Assembly (NCBI RefSeq): GCF_014204985.1
Contig: NZ_JACHMP010000001.1
Span: forward strand, 6,386,001-6,450,000
DNA length: 64,000 bases
Direction of reading: 5' to 3'
DNA from: Streptosporangium becharense
GTDB taxonomy: Bacteria > Actinomycetota > Actinomycetes > Streptosporangiales > Streptosporangiaceae
Both the position numbers and the translations under genes were made by a program. The notes beneath the pieces were generated by a model that saw only the letters and a list, made by a program, of their open reading frames with translations, did not search any database and had not been told where the DNA came from. Positions 10,558 through 18,124 of this stretch are shown here, one piece after another (the stretch's first letter is position 1; each line of letters begins with the position of its first letter).

Positions 10558-10581
10558 GTACCCTAGGAAAGCCCCATCAAC
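10558..10581 (-). promoter_or_regulatory. SigB/SigF-like promoter for the gas vesicle operon
   Basis: On the minus strand GTTG (10581-10578), a 14-nt spacer and GGGTAC (10563-10558) match the actinomycete stress sigma factor pattern GNNT/GTTT-N14-16-GGGTAY. It is about 145 nt upstream of the first gvp start. S. coelicolor gvp genes have been reported as osmotic-stress responsive, which fits. The match is by eye only. Confidence 0.5.
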
Positions 10582-10841
10582 GCTTTTATAGGTAAAAAAG
10601 GTACAAAAAGCCTCATTGTGGGCAGGGTGTCTGTCGGGGATGCGTCCTCCGCCTGGCTTCCGGGCCGCGAGCGGTGGCGGGGGGCGGAGCGGCGCCGTGT
10701 CGGCGGCTCGCGCACCATGCGGCTGCCGCCGGATTGCGGGCGTGGGCCGACGGGGCCGGGATCCGCCGGCGGCCGATGATCACCCCTGGAGGGGGGCGGC
10801 CGGATGATCCCTGACATCCGGCCGACTTATCGCCGAATCAC

Positions 10842-11162
10842 ATGAAAAATCGTAAAAATAATTCCGGATCGCTTCTCTTCCCGGCTCCGGCAATGGTGCC
10901 CGGGGAATCTCCGCCGTGCATTCGTTCCGTATTCGCCGCACATCCGCAATCCGGCGGCCGGGTTCGGCTCACGGCGCCGGCGGCGGCCGTGGGGGCGGGC
11001 GTCGTCGCGTTCACCGGGGGAGCACAGGCCGCCCGTACGGGGGCCGAGGCCCGGCGCGACCGCGCCGTGGAACGGGCCCGGCGGCCGGTCGCGGTGACGG
11101 ACCCGCAGGTCGTGATGTGCGTCCCGGGTCACGACGGTGAAGAAGATCGGCCGCCGCGCTGA
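10842..11162 (+). CDS. Doubtful small ORF, 106 aa, unknown
   Basis: Lies in the 800-bp gap between the gvp promoter and the DUF397 gene. The frame begins with MKNRKNNSGSLL without a clear Shine-Dalgarno sequence and contains one hydrophobic stretch (AAAVGAGVVAFTGG, about residues 46-60) followed by Arg-rich sequence. A 12-bp hairpin sits exactly at its stop, which is the main reason to keep it. No family recognised. The rest of the gap (10612-10841) is GC-rich without a convincing frame. Confidence 0.22.
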   Translation: MKNRKNNSGSLLFPAPAMVPGESPPCIRSVFAAHPQSGGRVRLTAPAAAVGAGVVAFTGGAQAARTGAEARRDRAVERARRPVAVTDPQVVMCVPGHDGEEDRPPR

Positions 11163-11177
11163 GGGGCGCGGCGGCCG
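11148..11177. terminator. Hairpin between small ORF and DUF397 gene
   Basis: Perfect 12-bp stem CGGCCGCCGCGC (11148-11159) with GCGCGGCGGCCG (11166-11177), loop 6 nt. It lies 45 bp beyond the stop of the minus-strand DUF397 gene and overlaps the stop of the doubtful plus-strand ORF; likely the terminator of the regulator pair. Confidence 0.65.
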
Positions 11178-11221
11178 GAGGTCACCGGGGGAGCCGCGGA
11201 ACGGCCCCCCGGAAGTCCTCT

Positions 11222-11449
11222 TTAGTCGAACTCGCCGTCCTTCACGCCGCCGACGAAGGCGACCCACTCACTCCGCGTGAACGCCAGCGCGGGCCCGTCC
11301 GGGTCTTTGGAGTCGCGGACGAGATACAGCTGATCGGCGTCGGCCTTGTGCCGGGCCAGCGCCGGGTCGCCGGGGACGACCGCCACCTCCACGCAGTCGC
11401 CTCCGGTGCTGCGACCGCTCTTGCGCCACCGGGCGCCGGACAGATCCAT
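11222..11449 (-). CDS. DUF397 domain protein
   Basis: 75 aa covering a complete DUF397 domain: W-R-K-S-G-R-S at residues 8-14, CVEVAVVP, then LVRDSKDPDGPALAFTRSEW and VAFVGGVKDGEF. These small proteins are abundant in actinomycetes and nearly always sit beside an XRE-DUF5753 regulator, as here (28 bp downstream of it). In S. coelicolor such members belong to the WhiJ/AbaA-type developmental regulation loci; they are thought to modulate the DNA-binding partner. The ATG at 11449 places the domain right at the N-terminus. Confidence 0.93.
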   Translation of the reverse strand: MDLSGARWRKSGRSTGGDCVEVAVVPGDPALARHKADADQLYLVRDSKDPDGPALAFTRSEWVAFVGGVKDGEFD

Positions 11450-11477
11450 CGTGGACCCTCGCACTCTTGCTTGTCTC

Positions 11478-12344
11478 CTAACGGCTGGAAAACCTTCTCG
11501 CCATCTGGGCGATGAAGGCCACCGAGGTCTCCGTGTCGAGAGCCATGTCGCAGAGGCTCCCGAACATGGAGGTGTATCGGTGTACTTGGTTGGGATCGTC
11601 CGGCACCAGCCCGCTTGCGGCCTGTTCAAGGTAGAGCAGGTCGGGATCTTCGGGGTCGGGGAAGCTGAGCAGGCAGAACTTGCCGTCCATCGCCGCGTGC
11701 GCCCCGGCGGAGAACGGGACGATCCGTATCTCCACATTGGGCAGCCCGCCGAGACGGACGAGGTGTTCCAACTGCTCCGACATGATGTCGCGTCCGCCGA
11801 TCTGACGCCGGACCACGGCCTCGTCGAGCACCGCGACGAGGTGGATCGGGTCACCGGGTCTGTGCAGCAACTCCTGTCGCGAGATGCGCACGGACACCGT
11901 CTCCTCGACTTCGGAGGGGGTCTGGACGATGGAGGTCGCCTCGATCACTGCACGCGCGTACGGTTCGGTCTGCATCAGGCCGGGGACGACCAGCGGCTCG
12001 TACGTGCGCACGAGCGACGCCTCCGCCTCCAGCCCGATGTAGGAGTCGAAGCCTGGCTTGAGTGCCTGCCGGTGCGGGTGCCACCAGCCCCGTCGCCGGG
12101 CTTCGACGGCCATCTGGATCAGGGAGTCGCGAGCCTCCCCGGTCACGCCGTACACGTCGGTGAGGGCTGAAACGTCGGAGGGACGCGGGCGGGTCAGTCC
12201 CGTCTCGTACCTCCAGACGGTGGTGTCGGTGGATCCGATCCGCTCGGCCACCTCCACCCGCGACAACCCGCTGTTCTCTCGCAGACGGTTCAGTTCAGCG
12301 ACCAGGCGGCGATGACGGGCCGTGGGGCTGCGCCGAGAAGCCAC
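11478..12344 (-). CDS. XRE-family regulator with DUF5753 domain (WhiJ-like)
   Basis: 288 aa. Residues about 12-70 form a helix-turn-helix domain (LRENSGLSRVEVAERIGSTD, then TTVWRYETGLTRP). Residues about 95-280 are DUF5753: YIGLEAEASLVRTYEPLVVP, GLMQTEPYARAV, RQELL and the PNVEIRIVPFSAGAHAAMDG segment. It is a cytosolic DNA-binding protein of the WhiJ type. Its downstream DUF397 partner and the divergent ATPase gene complete the usual triad. The target DNA site is not known; a small palindrome ACAG-GAAA-CTGT at 12370-12381 lies just upstream of its start and could be one. Confidence 0.93.
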   Translation of the reverse strand: MASRRSPTARHRRLVAELNRLRENSGLSRVEVAERIGSTDTTVWRYETGLTRPRPSDVSALTDVYGVTGEARDSLIQMAVEARRRGWWHPHRQALKPGFDSYIGLEAEASLVRTYEPLVVPGLMQTEPYARAVIEATSIVQTPSEVEETVSVRISRQELLHRPGDPIHLVAVLDEAVVRRQIGGRDIMSEQLEHLVRLGGLPNVEIRIVPFSAGAHAAMDGKFCLLSFPDPEDPDLLYLEQAASGLVPDDPNQVHRYTSMFGSLCDMALDTETSVAFIAQMARRFSSR

Positions 12345-12494
12345 GCATCTACCTCCCTCCGTCCTACTGACAGGAAACTGTGGAATCTCAACATGAGGTA
12401 TTGCAGTCCTTGATAGAACAGTTCACCGTGAGTGAGTGTGCCATCTCGAAGCGCGACGCGCATGGAATATGGGCGTCGGGGAGTGGGGTCTACG

Positions 12495-12899
12495 ATGACG
12501 ACCGGACGGCAAGCCGTCTCACCTCGATCCACCGTGACCCTCAGAGGGGTCCCGGAATCGGTGGCTGTGGCGCGGCGCCGGGTCAGGGAACTCCTCGGTG
12601 AGGGGCACCCCGCCTCCGACGACGTCATCCTGCTGGTGAGCGAGGTGGTGACGAACTCGGTGGTCCATTCCTGCTCCGGCGGCGGCGGGCGGGTGGCCAT
12701 GACCGTGGCGGTGGAGCCGGACGCCGTCTTCGTCGAGGTCAGCGACGCGGGGTCCGGTGCGTCCGCGCCGCACGTACGCATCGACCCGGAGGCCGAGAGC
12801 GGCCGGGGGATGTTCCTGGTCGACCTGATCGCCCGCCGATGGGGTGTGCTGGACGACTCCCGGGGCTCCCGGACCCTCTGGTTCGAAGTCGCGTTCTGA
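12495..12899 (+). CDS. RsbW/AbaA-like ATP-binding protein (HATPase_c)
   Basis: 134 aa from the ATG at 12495; an in-frame GTG at 12432 would add 21 residues. A GHKL ATPase of the anti-sigma-factor type: N box SEVVTNSVVHS (about residues 52-62), G1 box DAGSG, and G2 region ESGRGMFLVDLIARRW. In actinomycetes such single-domain kinases stand next to XRE-DUF5753/DUF397 genes and are predicted to phosphorylate or bind regulatory partners. Transcribed away from the XRE gene, with a 150-bp shared promoter region, and ends at a 13-bp hairpin. Confidence 0.88.
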   Translation: MTTGRQAVSPRSTVTLRGVPESVAVARRRVRELLGEGHPASDDVILLVSEVVTNSVVHSCSGGGGRVAMTVAVEPDAVFVEVSDAGSGASAPHVRIDPEAESGRGMFLVDLIARRWGVLDDSRGSRTLWFEVAF

Positions 12900-12903
12900 C
12901 GGC

Positions 12904-12935
12904 ACCCTGGCCGGAAGCCGCGTTCCGGCCAGGGT
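12904..12935. terminator. Bidirectional hairpin after the ATPase gene
   Basis: Perfect 13-bp stem ACCCTGGCCGGAA (12904-12916) with TTCCGGCCAGGGT (12923-12935), 6-nt loop. It starts 5 nt after the ATPase stop and lies before the convergent hydrolase gene (stop at 13041). Confidence 0.75.
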
Positions 12936-13040
12936 TCCCGGGGCCCTCGCGGAGGTCATGTCCCGGCGGGCCTCGGCGAGGTGCCGGCCGGCATGACCGG
13001 AGCCGTGTTCCGGCAGGGGGCCGGCAGGGTTGCGGCCGGG

Positions 13041-13745
13041 TCAGTCCGGTGCCACCCGCGGTCGCGGCCACTCCTCGCCGGCGGCGGGGGGCAGGTGGCG
13101 CAGGAACCACTCCCGGGCCAGGTGGGCCACCTGCTCCAGTGCCCCGGGCTCCTCGAACAGGTGCGACGCCCCCGGGACGATCTCCAGGCGCCGTTCGCCG
13201 GGCAGCCGTTCCGCCGCCTCGCGGTTGAGCGCGATGACGACCGTGTCGTCCTCCCCGACGATCAGCAGTGTGGGCTGGCGGACCGACCGGAGCGCCTCCC
13301 CGGCCAGATCCGGGCGTCCGCCGCGGGAGACGACCGTCCTGACGAGGGCCGGGCGGGCCGCGGCGGCGATGAGCGCGGCCGCCGCGCCCGTGCTGGCGCC
13401 GAACAGCCCGGTGCGCAGGCCGGCCGTCGGCTCGTGCTTCGCCAGCCAGCCGGCCAGCGCCGCCAGTCGTACGGCGAGCCGTCCGACGTCGAAGCGGAAC
13501 TCGCCCGTCAGCGCGTCGGCCCGTTCCTCGGCCGGGGTGAGCAGGTCGGCCAGTACCGTGGCCAGACCCGCCCGCTGGAGCTCACCTGCCACGTAGCGGT
13601 TGCGCGGGCTGTGCCGGCTGCTGCCGCTGCCGTGCGCGAACAGCACCAGCCCCCGCGCCGGCCGCGGTACCGCGACGTCGGCCTCCAGCACGACGTCCGC
13701 CGCCGGAATCTCCAACCGCTCCAGGTTCATCCGGACCGCGTTCAT
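13041..13745 (-). CDS. Alpha/beta hydrolase, dienelactone hydrolase-like
   Basis: 234 aa. Shows an alpha/beta hydrolase layout: LVLFAHGSGSSRHSPRNR (oxyanion loop HGSGSS), nucleophile elbow G-A-S-T-G (about residues 116-120), acid in LLIVGEDDTVV and final His in VPGASHLFEEPG. This type occurs free or fused to phosphoribosyltransferases and has no confirmed substrate. No signal peptide, so cytosolic. The ATG at 13745 has GAGGGGG 5 nt upstream. It shares a divergent 219-bp region with the carboxypeptidase gene. Confidence 0.85.
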   Translation of the reverse strand: MNAVRMNLERLEIPAADVVLEADVAVPRPARGLVLFAHGSGSSRHSPRNRYVAGELQRAGLATVLADLLTPAEERADALTGEFRFDVGRLAVRLAALAGWLAKHEPTAGLRTGLFGASTGAAAALIAAAARPALVRTVVSRGGRPDLAGEALRSVRQPTLLIVGEDDTVVIALNREAAERLPGERRLEIVPGASHLFEEPGALEQVAHLAREWFLRHLPPAAGEEWPRPRVAPD

Positions 13746-13917
13746 GGCTGCCCCCTCGGCGCGGTCGCTCCGTCAACCGTCCCATGCCCGCAGCGCGGCG
13801 GCCGATTGTGGCCACACGCCGAGTTTCGCGAGTTTTACCCGGCCCGGCGGTGGCCTTTACCGACATAGCCGGAAAATTGGGCCTTTGCCGATCGACGGTG
13901 CTGCCTGACTCTCGGTG

Positions 13918-13952
13918 CAGACGCGTGACAACCCCCCTTAATCACGCGTCTG
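13918..13952 (+). promoter_or_regulatory. Perfect 11-bp inverted repeat directly before the carboxypeptidase RBS
   Basis: CAGACGCGTGA (13918-13928) and TCACGCGTCTG (13942-13952) are perfect reverse complements separated by 13 nt. The second arm runs into the GAGGAGG ribosome binding site (13952-13958), 6 nt before the GTG start at 13965. It could be an operator overlapping the transcription start, or an RNA hairpin that controls access to the RBS. Confidence 0.6.
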
Positions 13953-13964
13953 AGGAGGACGCAG

Positions 13965-15791
13965 GTGAGACGTCGTCTGATCGTGGTGCTCACGGCGCTG
14001 GCGCTGTTATGCCTCGGGATCACCGGGGCGGGAGCGTCGGCCGAACCGCCCCCCAACAGCCAGTACAAGGTCCAGGGACCGAGCACCACGCAGCAACGCA
14101 ACGCGATCGCGGCGACCGGCGCGGCGATCGACCAGGTCGACTCCGACTCGGTCGTGGTCACCGCCACCGAGGCCGAAGTCGCCGCCATCAGGAAACTCGG
14201 TCATACCGTTACGCGCATCCCCCGGTCGTTATCCCCCGCGCAACCGGAGCAGCTCGCCGACTTCCCACCGGCCGACTCCGGCTACCACAACTACGCCGAG
14301 ATGACCGCCGCGGTGAACCAGATCGTCGCCGACCATCCGGCGATCGCCCGCAAGATCAGCTATGGCACCTCGTACGAGGGCCGCGACCTCATCGCGGTCA
14401 AGATCAGCGACAACGTCGCCAGTGACGAGAACGAGCCCGAGGTGCTGTTCACCCACCACCAGCACGCCCGTGAGCACCTGACCGTCGAGATGGCGATCTA
14501 CCTGCTCAACCTCCTCACCGACGGCTACGGCACCGACAGCCGGATCGCGGGCCTGGTGAACTCCCGCGAGATCTGGATCATGCCCGACCTCAACCCGGAC
14601 GGCGGCGAGTACGACATCGCTACCGGCTCCTACCGGTCCTGGCGCAAGAACCGGCAGCCCAACTCCGGCTCCTCCTACGTCGGCACCGACATGAACCGCA
14701 ACTGGGGTTACAACTGGGGCTGCTGCAACGGTTCCTCCCCCACCCCCTCCAGCGACACCTACCGCGGCGCCGCGGCCGAATCGGCGCCCGAGGTCAAGGC
14801 GGTCGCCAACTGGGTCCGCAGCCGGGTGGTCGGCGGCGTGCAGCAGATCAAGTCCCACATCGACTGGCACACCTACAGCGAGCTGATCCTGTGGCCGTAC
14901 GGCTACACCACGGCCGACACCGCCCCCGGCCTGAGCCAGGACGACCGCGACGCGCACGCGGCCCTGGGCCAGAACATGGCCTCCACCAACGGCTACACCC
15001 CCGAGCAGGCCAGCGACCTCTACATCACCGACGGCACGATCGACGACTGGATGTGGGGCGCCTACAAGATCTTCAGCTTCACCTTCGAGATGTACCCGAC
15101 CGGGGCCTCGCCGGGCTTCTACCCGCCCGACGAGCAGATCGTCCCGCAGACGACCCGCAACCGGGAGGCCGTGCTGCGCTTCCTGGAGTACTCCGACTGC
15201 GTCTACCGGATCATCGGCAAGGAGTCGCAGTACTGTGGCACCGGGAACCCGCCGGTGACGGTCTACTCCGACACCTTCGAGACGGCGACCGGCTGGACGA
15301 CGAACCCGTCGGGCACCGACACCGCCACCGCCGGCCAGTGGGAGCGCGGTGACCCCGAGGCCACCTCCTCCAGCGGCGCCAAGCAGCTCGGCACCACCGT
15401 CAGCGGCAGCAACGACCTGGTCACCGGCCGCCTGGCGGGCTCGGCGGCGGGCGACCACGACCTCGACGGCGGCGTCACCAGCGTCCGCTCCCCGGCCATC
15501 ACCCTGCCGGCGAGCGGGACGCTCAGGCTGGGCTTCTCCTGGTACCTGGCGCACGGTTCCAACGCCTCCAGCGCCGACTACCTGCGGGTCAAGGTGGTCG
15601 GCTCCACCACCACCCAGGTGTTCCAGCAGCTCGGCTCGGCCGCCAACCGCAACGGCGCCTGGGCCGCGGCCGGCGTGGACGTCTCCGCCTTCGCCGGGCA
15701 GAGCGTCCACGTCCTCGTCGAGGCCGCCGACGCCTCCGGCGCCTCGCTGGTCGAGGCCGGCATCGACGACGTCACCATCACCCGGCAGTGA
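13965..15791 (+). CDS. Secreted M14 zinc carboxypeptidase (carboxypeptidase T-like) with C-terminal beta domain
   Basis: 608 aa. GTG start with strong RBS; signal peptide with hydrophobic core [20 protein letters not shown] and cleavage near ASA-E, so exported. A propeptide follows (to about residue 100). The M14 domain has zinc ligands His167 and Glu170 in HHQHAREH, the third ligand His302 in DWHTYSE, substrate-binding NRNWGYNW and catalytic Glu375 in FTFEMYP. Cys pair in WGCCNG. The last 180 residues are a jelly-roll domain of the proprotein-convertase or carbohydrate-binding type. It should trim C-terminal residues from peptides outside the cell. Single gene; preceded by an inverted repeat. 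Confidence 0.93.
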   Translation: MRRRLIVVLTALALLCLGITGAGASAEPPPNSQYKVQGPSTTQQRNAIAATGAAIDQVDSDSVVVTATEAEVAAIRKLGHTVTRIPRSLSPAQPEQLADFPPADSGYHNYAEMTAAVNQIVADHPAIARKISYGTSYEGRDLIAVKISDNVASDENEPEVLFTHHQHAREHLTVEMAIYLLNLLTDGYGTDSRIAGLVNSREIWIMPDLNPDGGEYDIATGSYRSWRKNRQPNSGSSYVGTDMNRNWGYNWGCCNGSSPTPSSDTYRGAAAESAPEVKAVANWVRSRVVGGVQQIKSHIDWHTYSELILWPYGYTTADTAPGLSQDDRDAHAALGQNMASTNGYTPEQASDLYITDGTIDDWMWGAYKIFSFTFEMYPTGASPGFYPPDEQIVPQTTRNREAVLRFLEYSDCVYRIIGKESQYCGTGNPPVTVYSDTFETATGWTTNPSGTDTATAGQWERGDPEATSSSGAKQLGTTVSGSNDLVTGRLAGSAAGDHDLDGGVTSVRSPAITLPASGTLRLGFSWYLAHGSNASSADYLRVKVVGSTTTQVFQQLGSAANRNGAWAAAGVDVSAFAGQSVHVLVEAADASGASLVEAGIDDVTITRQ

Positions 15792-15840
15792 CCGGACGGG
15801 GCGTCCCGGCCGCGGGGCGCCCCCTCCGCCGGGCCCGGCT

Positions 15841-15936
15841 CCGTTCAGGCATGGTCCCGTTCAGGCCCGGCTCCGCTCAGGCCCGGCTCCGTTCAGGCAT
15901 GGTCCCGTTCAGGCCCGGCTCCGCTCAGGCCCGGCT
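15841..15936. repeat. Two perfect 48-bp tandem repeats
   Basis: 15841-15888 and 15889-15936 are identical. Each copy is built of three shorter CCGTTCAGGCCCGGCT-like units. The repeat lies between the stop of the carboxypeptidase gene and the stop of the convergent methyltransferase gene. Confidence 0.85.
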
Positions 15937-15942
15937 CCCCGC

Positions 15943-16752
15943 TCAGACCCGGCAGACCAGCTCGCCGTGCAGCAGCGACATCCAGCCGTCCGCTTCCCCG
16001 GCCCAGGCCCGCCAGCCCGCCGAGATGCGGCGCAGGTCGTCCTCGGTCGCGGCGCCGGAGGCGATCGCCTGGCGGGCCATGTCCGACTTCAGGATCCGGT
16101 CGGCCCACATGCCGCCCCACCATGCGCGGTCGTCGGGCGTGGCGAAACACCAGGTGGAGGAGGTGGCCGTGACGTCGGTGAACCCCGCCGCACGGGCCCA
16201 CGACAGCAGGCGCCGCCCCGCGTCGGGCTCTCCGCCGTTGGCCCTGGCGACACGCTGGTAGAGGCTCATCCACTCGTCCAGCTCGGGCAGGGCCGGGAAC
16301 CAGGCGAACGCCGCGTAGTCGCTGTCGCGCACCGCGACCACCCCGCCCGGCCTGCAGACCCGCCGCATCTCGCGCAACGCCTGGACCGGGTCGCCGACGT
16401 GCTGCAACACCTGGTGGGCGTGGACCACGTCGAAGGTGTCGTCCGGGAACTCCAGCGCGTGCGCGTCCGCCACGACGAACTCGATGTCGCTCCGCCCGCG
16501 CCGTGCCGCTTCCGCCCGCGCCAGCTCCAGCGCCTCCGCCGTCACCTCGACCGCGGTGACCGTCCCCGGCGCGACCCGCTCCGCCAGCTCGGCGGTGATC
16601 GTGCCCGGCCCGCACCCGACGTCCAGCAACGACATCCCCGGCCTCAGGTACGGCAGCAGGTGTCCCGCCGAGTTCTCCGCGGTGCGCCACCGGTGGGACC
16701 TGAGCACGGATTCGTGGTGTCCGTGCGTGTAGACGGCATCGTGCGCTGCCAT
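15943..16752 (-). CDS. Class I SAM-dependent methyltransferase (UbiE-like)
   Basis: 269 aa. SAM-binding motif I is LLDVGCGPGTITAEL (about residues 42-56), acidic residue of motif II in VTAVEV, motif III region VVADAHALEFPDD, and VLQHVGDPVQALREMRRVCR typical of UbiE/Methyltransf_11 enzymes. No signal or membrane segment. The substrate is unknown; close relatives act on small molecules. AAGGAG lies 9 nt before the ATG at 16752. It is isolated from its neighbours and its upstream region carries a GTCTCA direct repeat. Confidence 0.88.
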   Translation of the reverse strand: MAAHDAVYTHGHHESVLRSHRWRTAENSAGHLLPYLRPGMSLLDVGCGPGTITAELAERVAPGTVTAVEVTAEALELARAEAARRGRSDIEFVVADAHALEFPDDTFDVVHAHQVLQHVGDPVQALREMRRVCRPGGVVAVRDSDYAAFAWFPALPELDEWMSLYQRVARANGGEPDAGRRLLSWARAAGFTDVTATSSTWCFATPDDRAWWGGMWADRILKSDMARQAIASGAATEDDLRRISAGWRAWAGEADGWMSLLHGELVCRV

Positions 16753-16794
16753 GGAAGACCACTCCTTCGATCGGATGTGCCGACCGTAGCATTG

Positions 16795-16822
16795 GTCTCA
16801 TATTTCAAGAGAGATTGTCTCA
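16795..16822. promoter_or_regulatory. GTCTCA direct repeat upstream of the methyltransferase
   Basis: GTCTCA at 16795-16800 and 16817-16822, two helical turns apart, in a short AT-rich stretch (16791-16840) about 45 bp upstream of the methyltransferase start. Spacing and AT-richness suggest a regulator site or promoter; no regulator is assigned. Confidence 0.3.
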
Positions 16823-16936
16823 ATATGTAATACACAGTGATTGCGTGCGTCATCGTCCGGCGTCCGTGACGCGGATGTTCCCGCAGGGGTGGACCGGCGG
16901 CCGGTCACTCGGCCCGGCCGGAGGCGGGCACGGCTC

Positions 16937-17950
16937 TCAGCGAGACGGCGGGGCGGTGCTCTCCCGGACGACCAGGTCGGTGGCCAGTTCCACCCGACGC
17001 GGCTCGCGTCCGCCGCTCCGGTCGGGGTCGAGCACCATCCGGGCGGCCAGCGCCGCCATCTCCTGGAGCGGCTGGCGCACGGTGGTCAGCGGCGGCCACG
17101 CGGACCGGGCCAGCGGCAGATCGTCGAAGCCGACCACGGACAGGTCGTCCGGCACCCGCAGGCCGCGGCGCCTGGCCGCCTCGAAGACGCCGAACGCCTG
17201 CATGTCGCTGCCGGCGAAGATCGCGGTCGGCGGATCGGCGAGGGAGAGCAGCGTGTGGCCCCGGTCGCGACCGGAGTCGACCAGGAAGTCGCCGTACCCG
17301 ATGAGCGCGGGGTCCACCGCGATCCCAGCGGTCTCCAGAGCGGCCCGGTAGCCGTCGACGCGGGCCCGGCTGCACAGCATGTCGGGGGGGCCGCCGATCA
17401 TGCCGATCCGGCGGTGACCCAGTTCGATCAGGTGACGGGTGGCGGCCAGGCCCCCGTTCCAGTTGGTGGCCCCGACCGAGGCGACTCCGGGCGGCGGTTC
17501 GCCCTCCGGATCCACCACCACGAACGGGATCGACCGGGCGGCCAGTTCGCCGTGCCGACGGGCGTTGATCCGGGAGCCGACCAGGATGGCCCCGTCGGTG
17601 CGCCGGGCGGCGATCCGTTCCACCCAGTCCCGGCCCGGCCCGGCGTGGCTGTGCAGGACCGAGATGACCACGCTGGCGCCGAACTCGTGGGCCGCGGCCT
17701 CCGTGCCGCGGATCAGCTCCATCGCCCACGGGCTCTCGACCTCGGCGAAGACCAGGTCCACCAGCCCGACGGGGCCGTCGTCGTTGCCGGTCCTGCGCCG
17801 GTAGCCGTGTTTGTGCAGCAGGTGTTCGACCCGTCGCCTGGTCTCGGCGGCGACCTCCGGCCGCCCGTTGATGACTTTCGAGACCGTTGGTGCGGAGACC
17901 CCGGCCTCCTCGGCGATCAAGGCGATGGTCACGCGCCGGTTGGTTGGCAT
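16937..17950 (-). CDS. LacI-family repressor of the adjacent sugar ABC/GH5 locus
   Basis: 337 aa from the ATG at 17950; the frame is open upstream but this start puts the helix-turn-helix (VTIALIAEEAGVSAPTVSKV, then INGRPEV) at the N-terminus as usual. The rest is a periplasmic-binding-protein-like sensor domain with LVDLVFAEVESPW, DGAILVGSR and VVGFDDLPLARSAWPPLTTV. Divergently transcribed from the ABC importer with a 174-bp intergenic region that contains a CCGAAA-AC-TTTCGG palindrome. Likely represses the importer and GH5 gene until an oligosaccharide inducer binds. Confidence 0.93.
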   Translation of the reverse strand: MPTNRRVTIALIAEEAGVSAPTVSKVINGRPEVAAETRRRVEHLLHKHGYRRRTGNDDGPVGLVDLVFAEVESPWAMELIRGTEAAAHEFGASVVISVLHSHAGPGRDWVERIAARRTDGAILVGSRINARRHGELAARSIPFVVVDPEGEPPPGVASVGATNWNGGLAATRHLIELGHRRIGMIGGPPDMLCSRARVDGYRAALETAGIAVDPALIGYGDFLVDSGRDRGHTLLSLADPPTAIFAGSDMQAFGVFEAARRRGLRVPDDLSVVGFDDLPLARSAWPPLTTVRQPLQEMAALAARMVLDPDRSGGREPRRVELATDLVVRESTAPPSR

Positions 17951-17964
17951 GCGGCGAATACTAA

Positions 17965-18099
17965 CCGAAAACTTTCGGAGACCCGCGCCTCCCCGGTCCG
18001 TCGCCGAGAGGAGACACCTGCCGTCGGTCTCTTGACGTGTAACGAACAATTTACCTATTCTCCGGGTCACGAAATATTCGGGGGAAAAGCGAAACTTTC
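17965..18099. promoter_or_regulatory. LacI operators and promoter of the sugar ABC operon
   Basis: The palindrome CCGAAAACTTTCGG is at 17965-17978 (6-bp arms, 2-nt centre), 14 bp before the LacI start. A related half-palindrome GAAACTTTC is at 18091-18099, just upstream of the SBP gene. Between them a plus-strand promoter TTGACG (18032-18037), 18-nt spacer, TATTCT (18056-18061) is visible. CGAAA-n-TTTCG sites are bound by several LacI proteins of xylan/beta-glucoside utilisation in actinomycetes. Confidence 0.6.
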
Positions 18100-18124
18100 A
18101 AATCACTCCCGAGAGGGGAACCCC

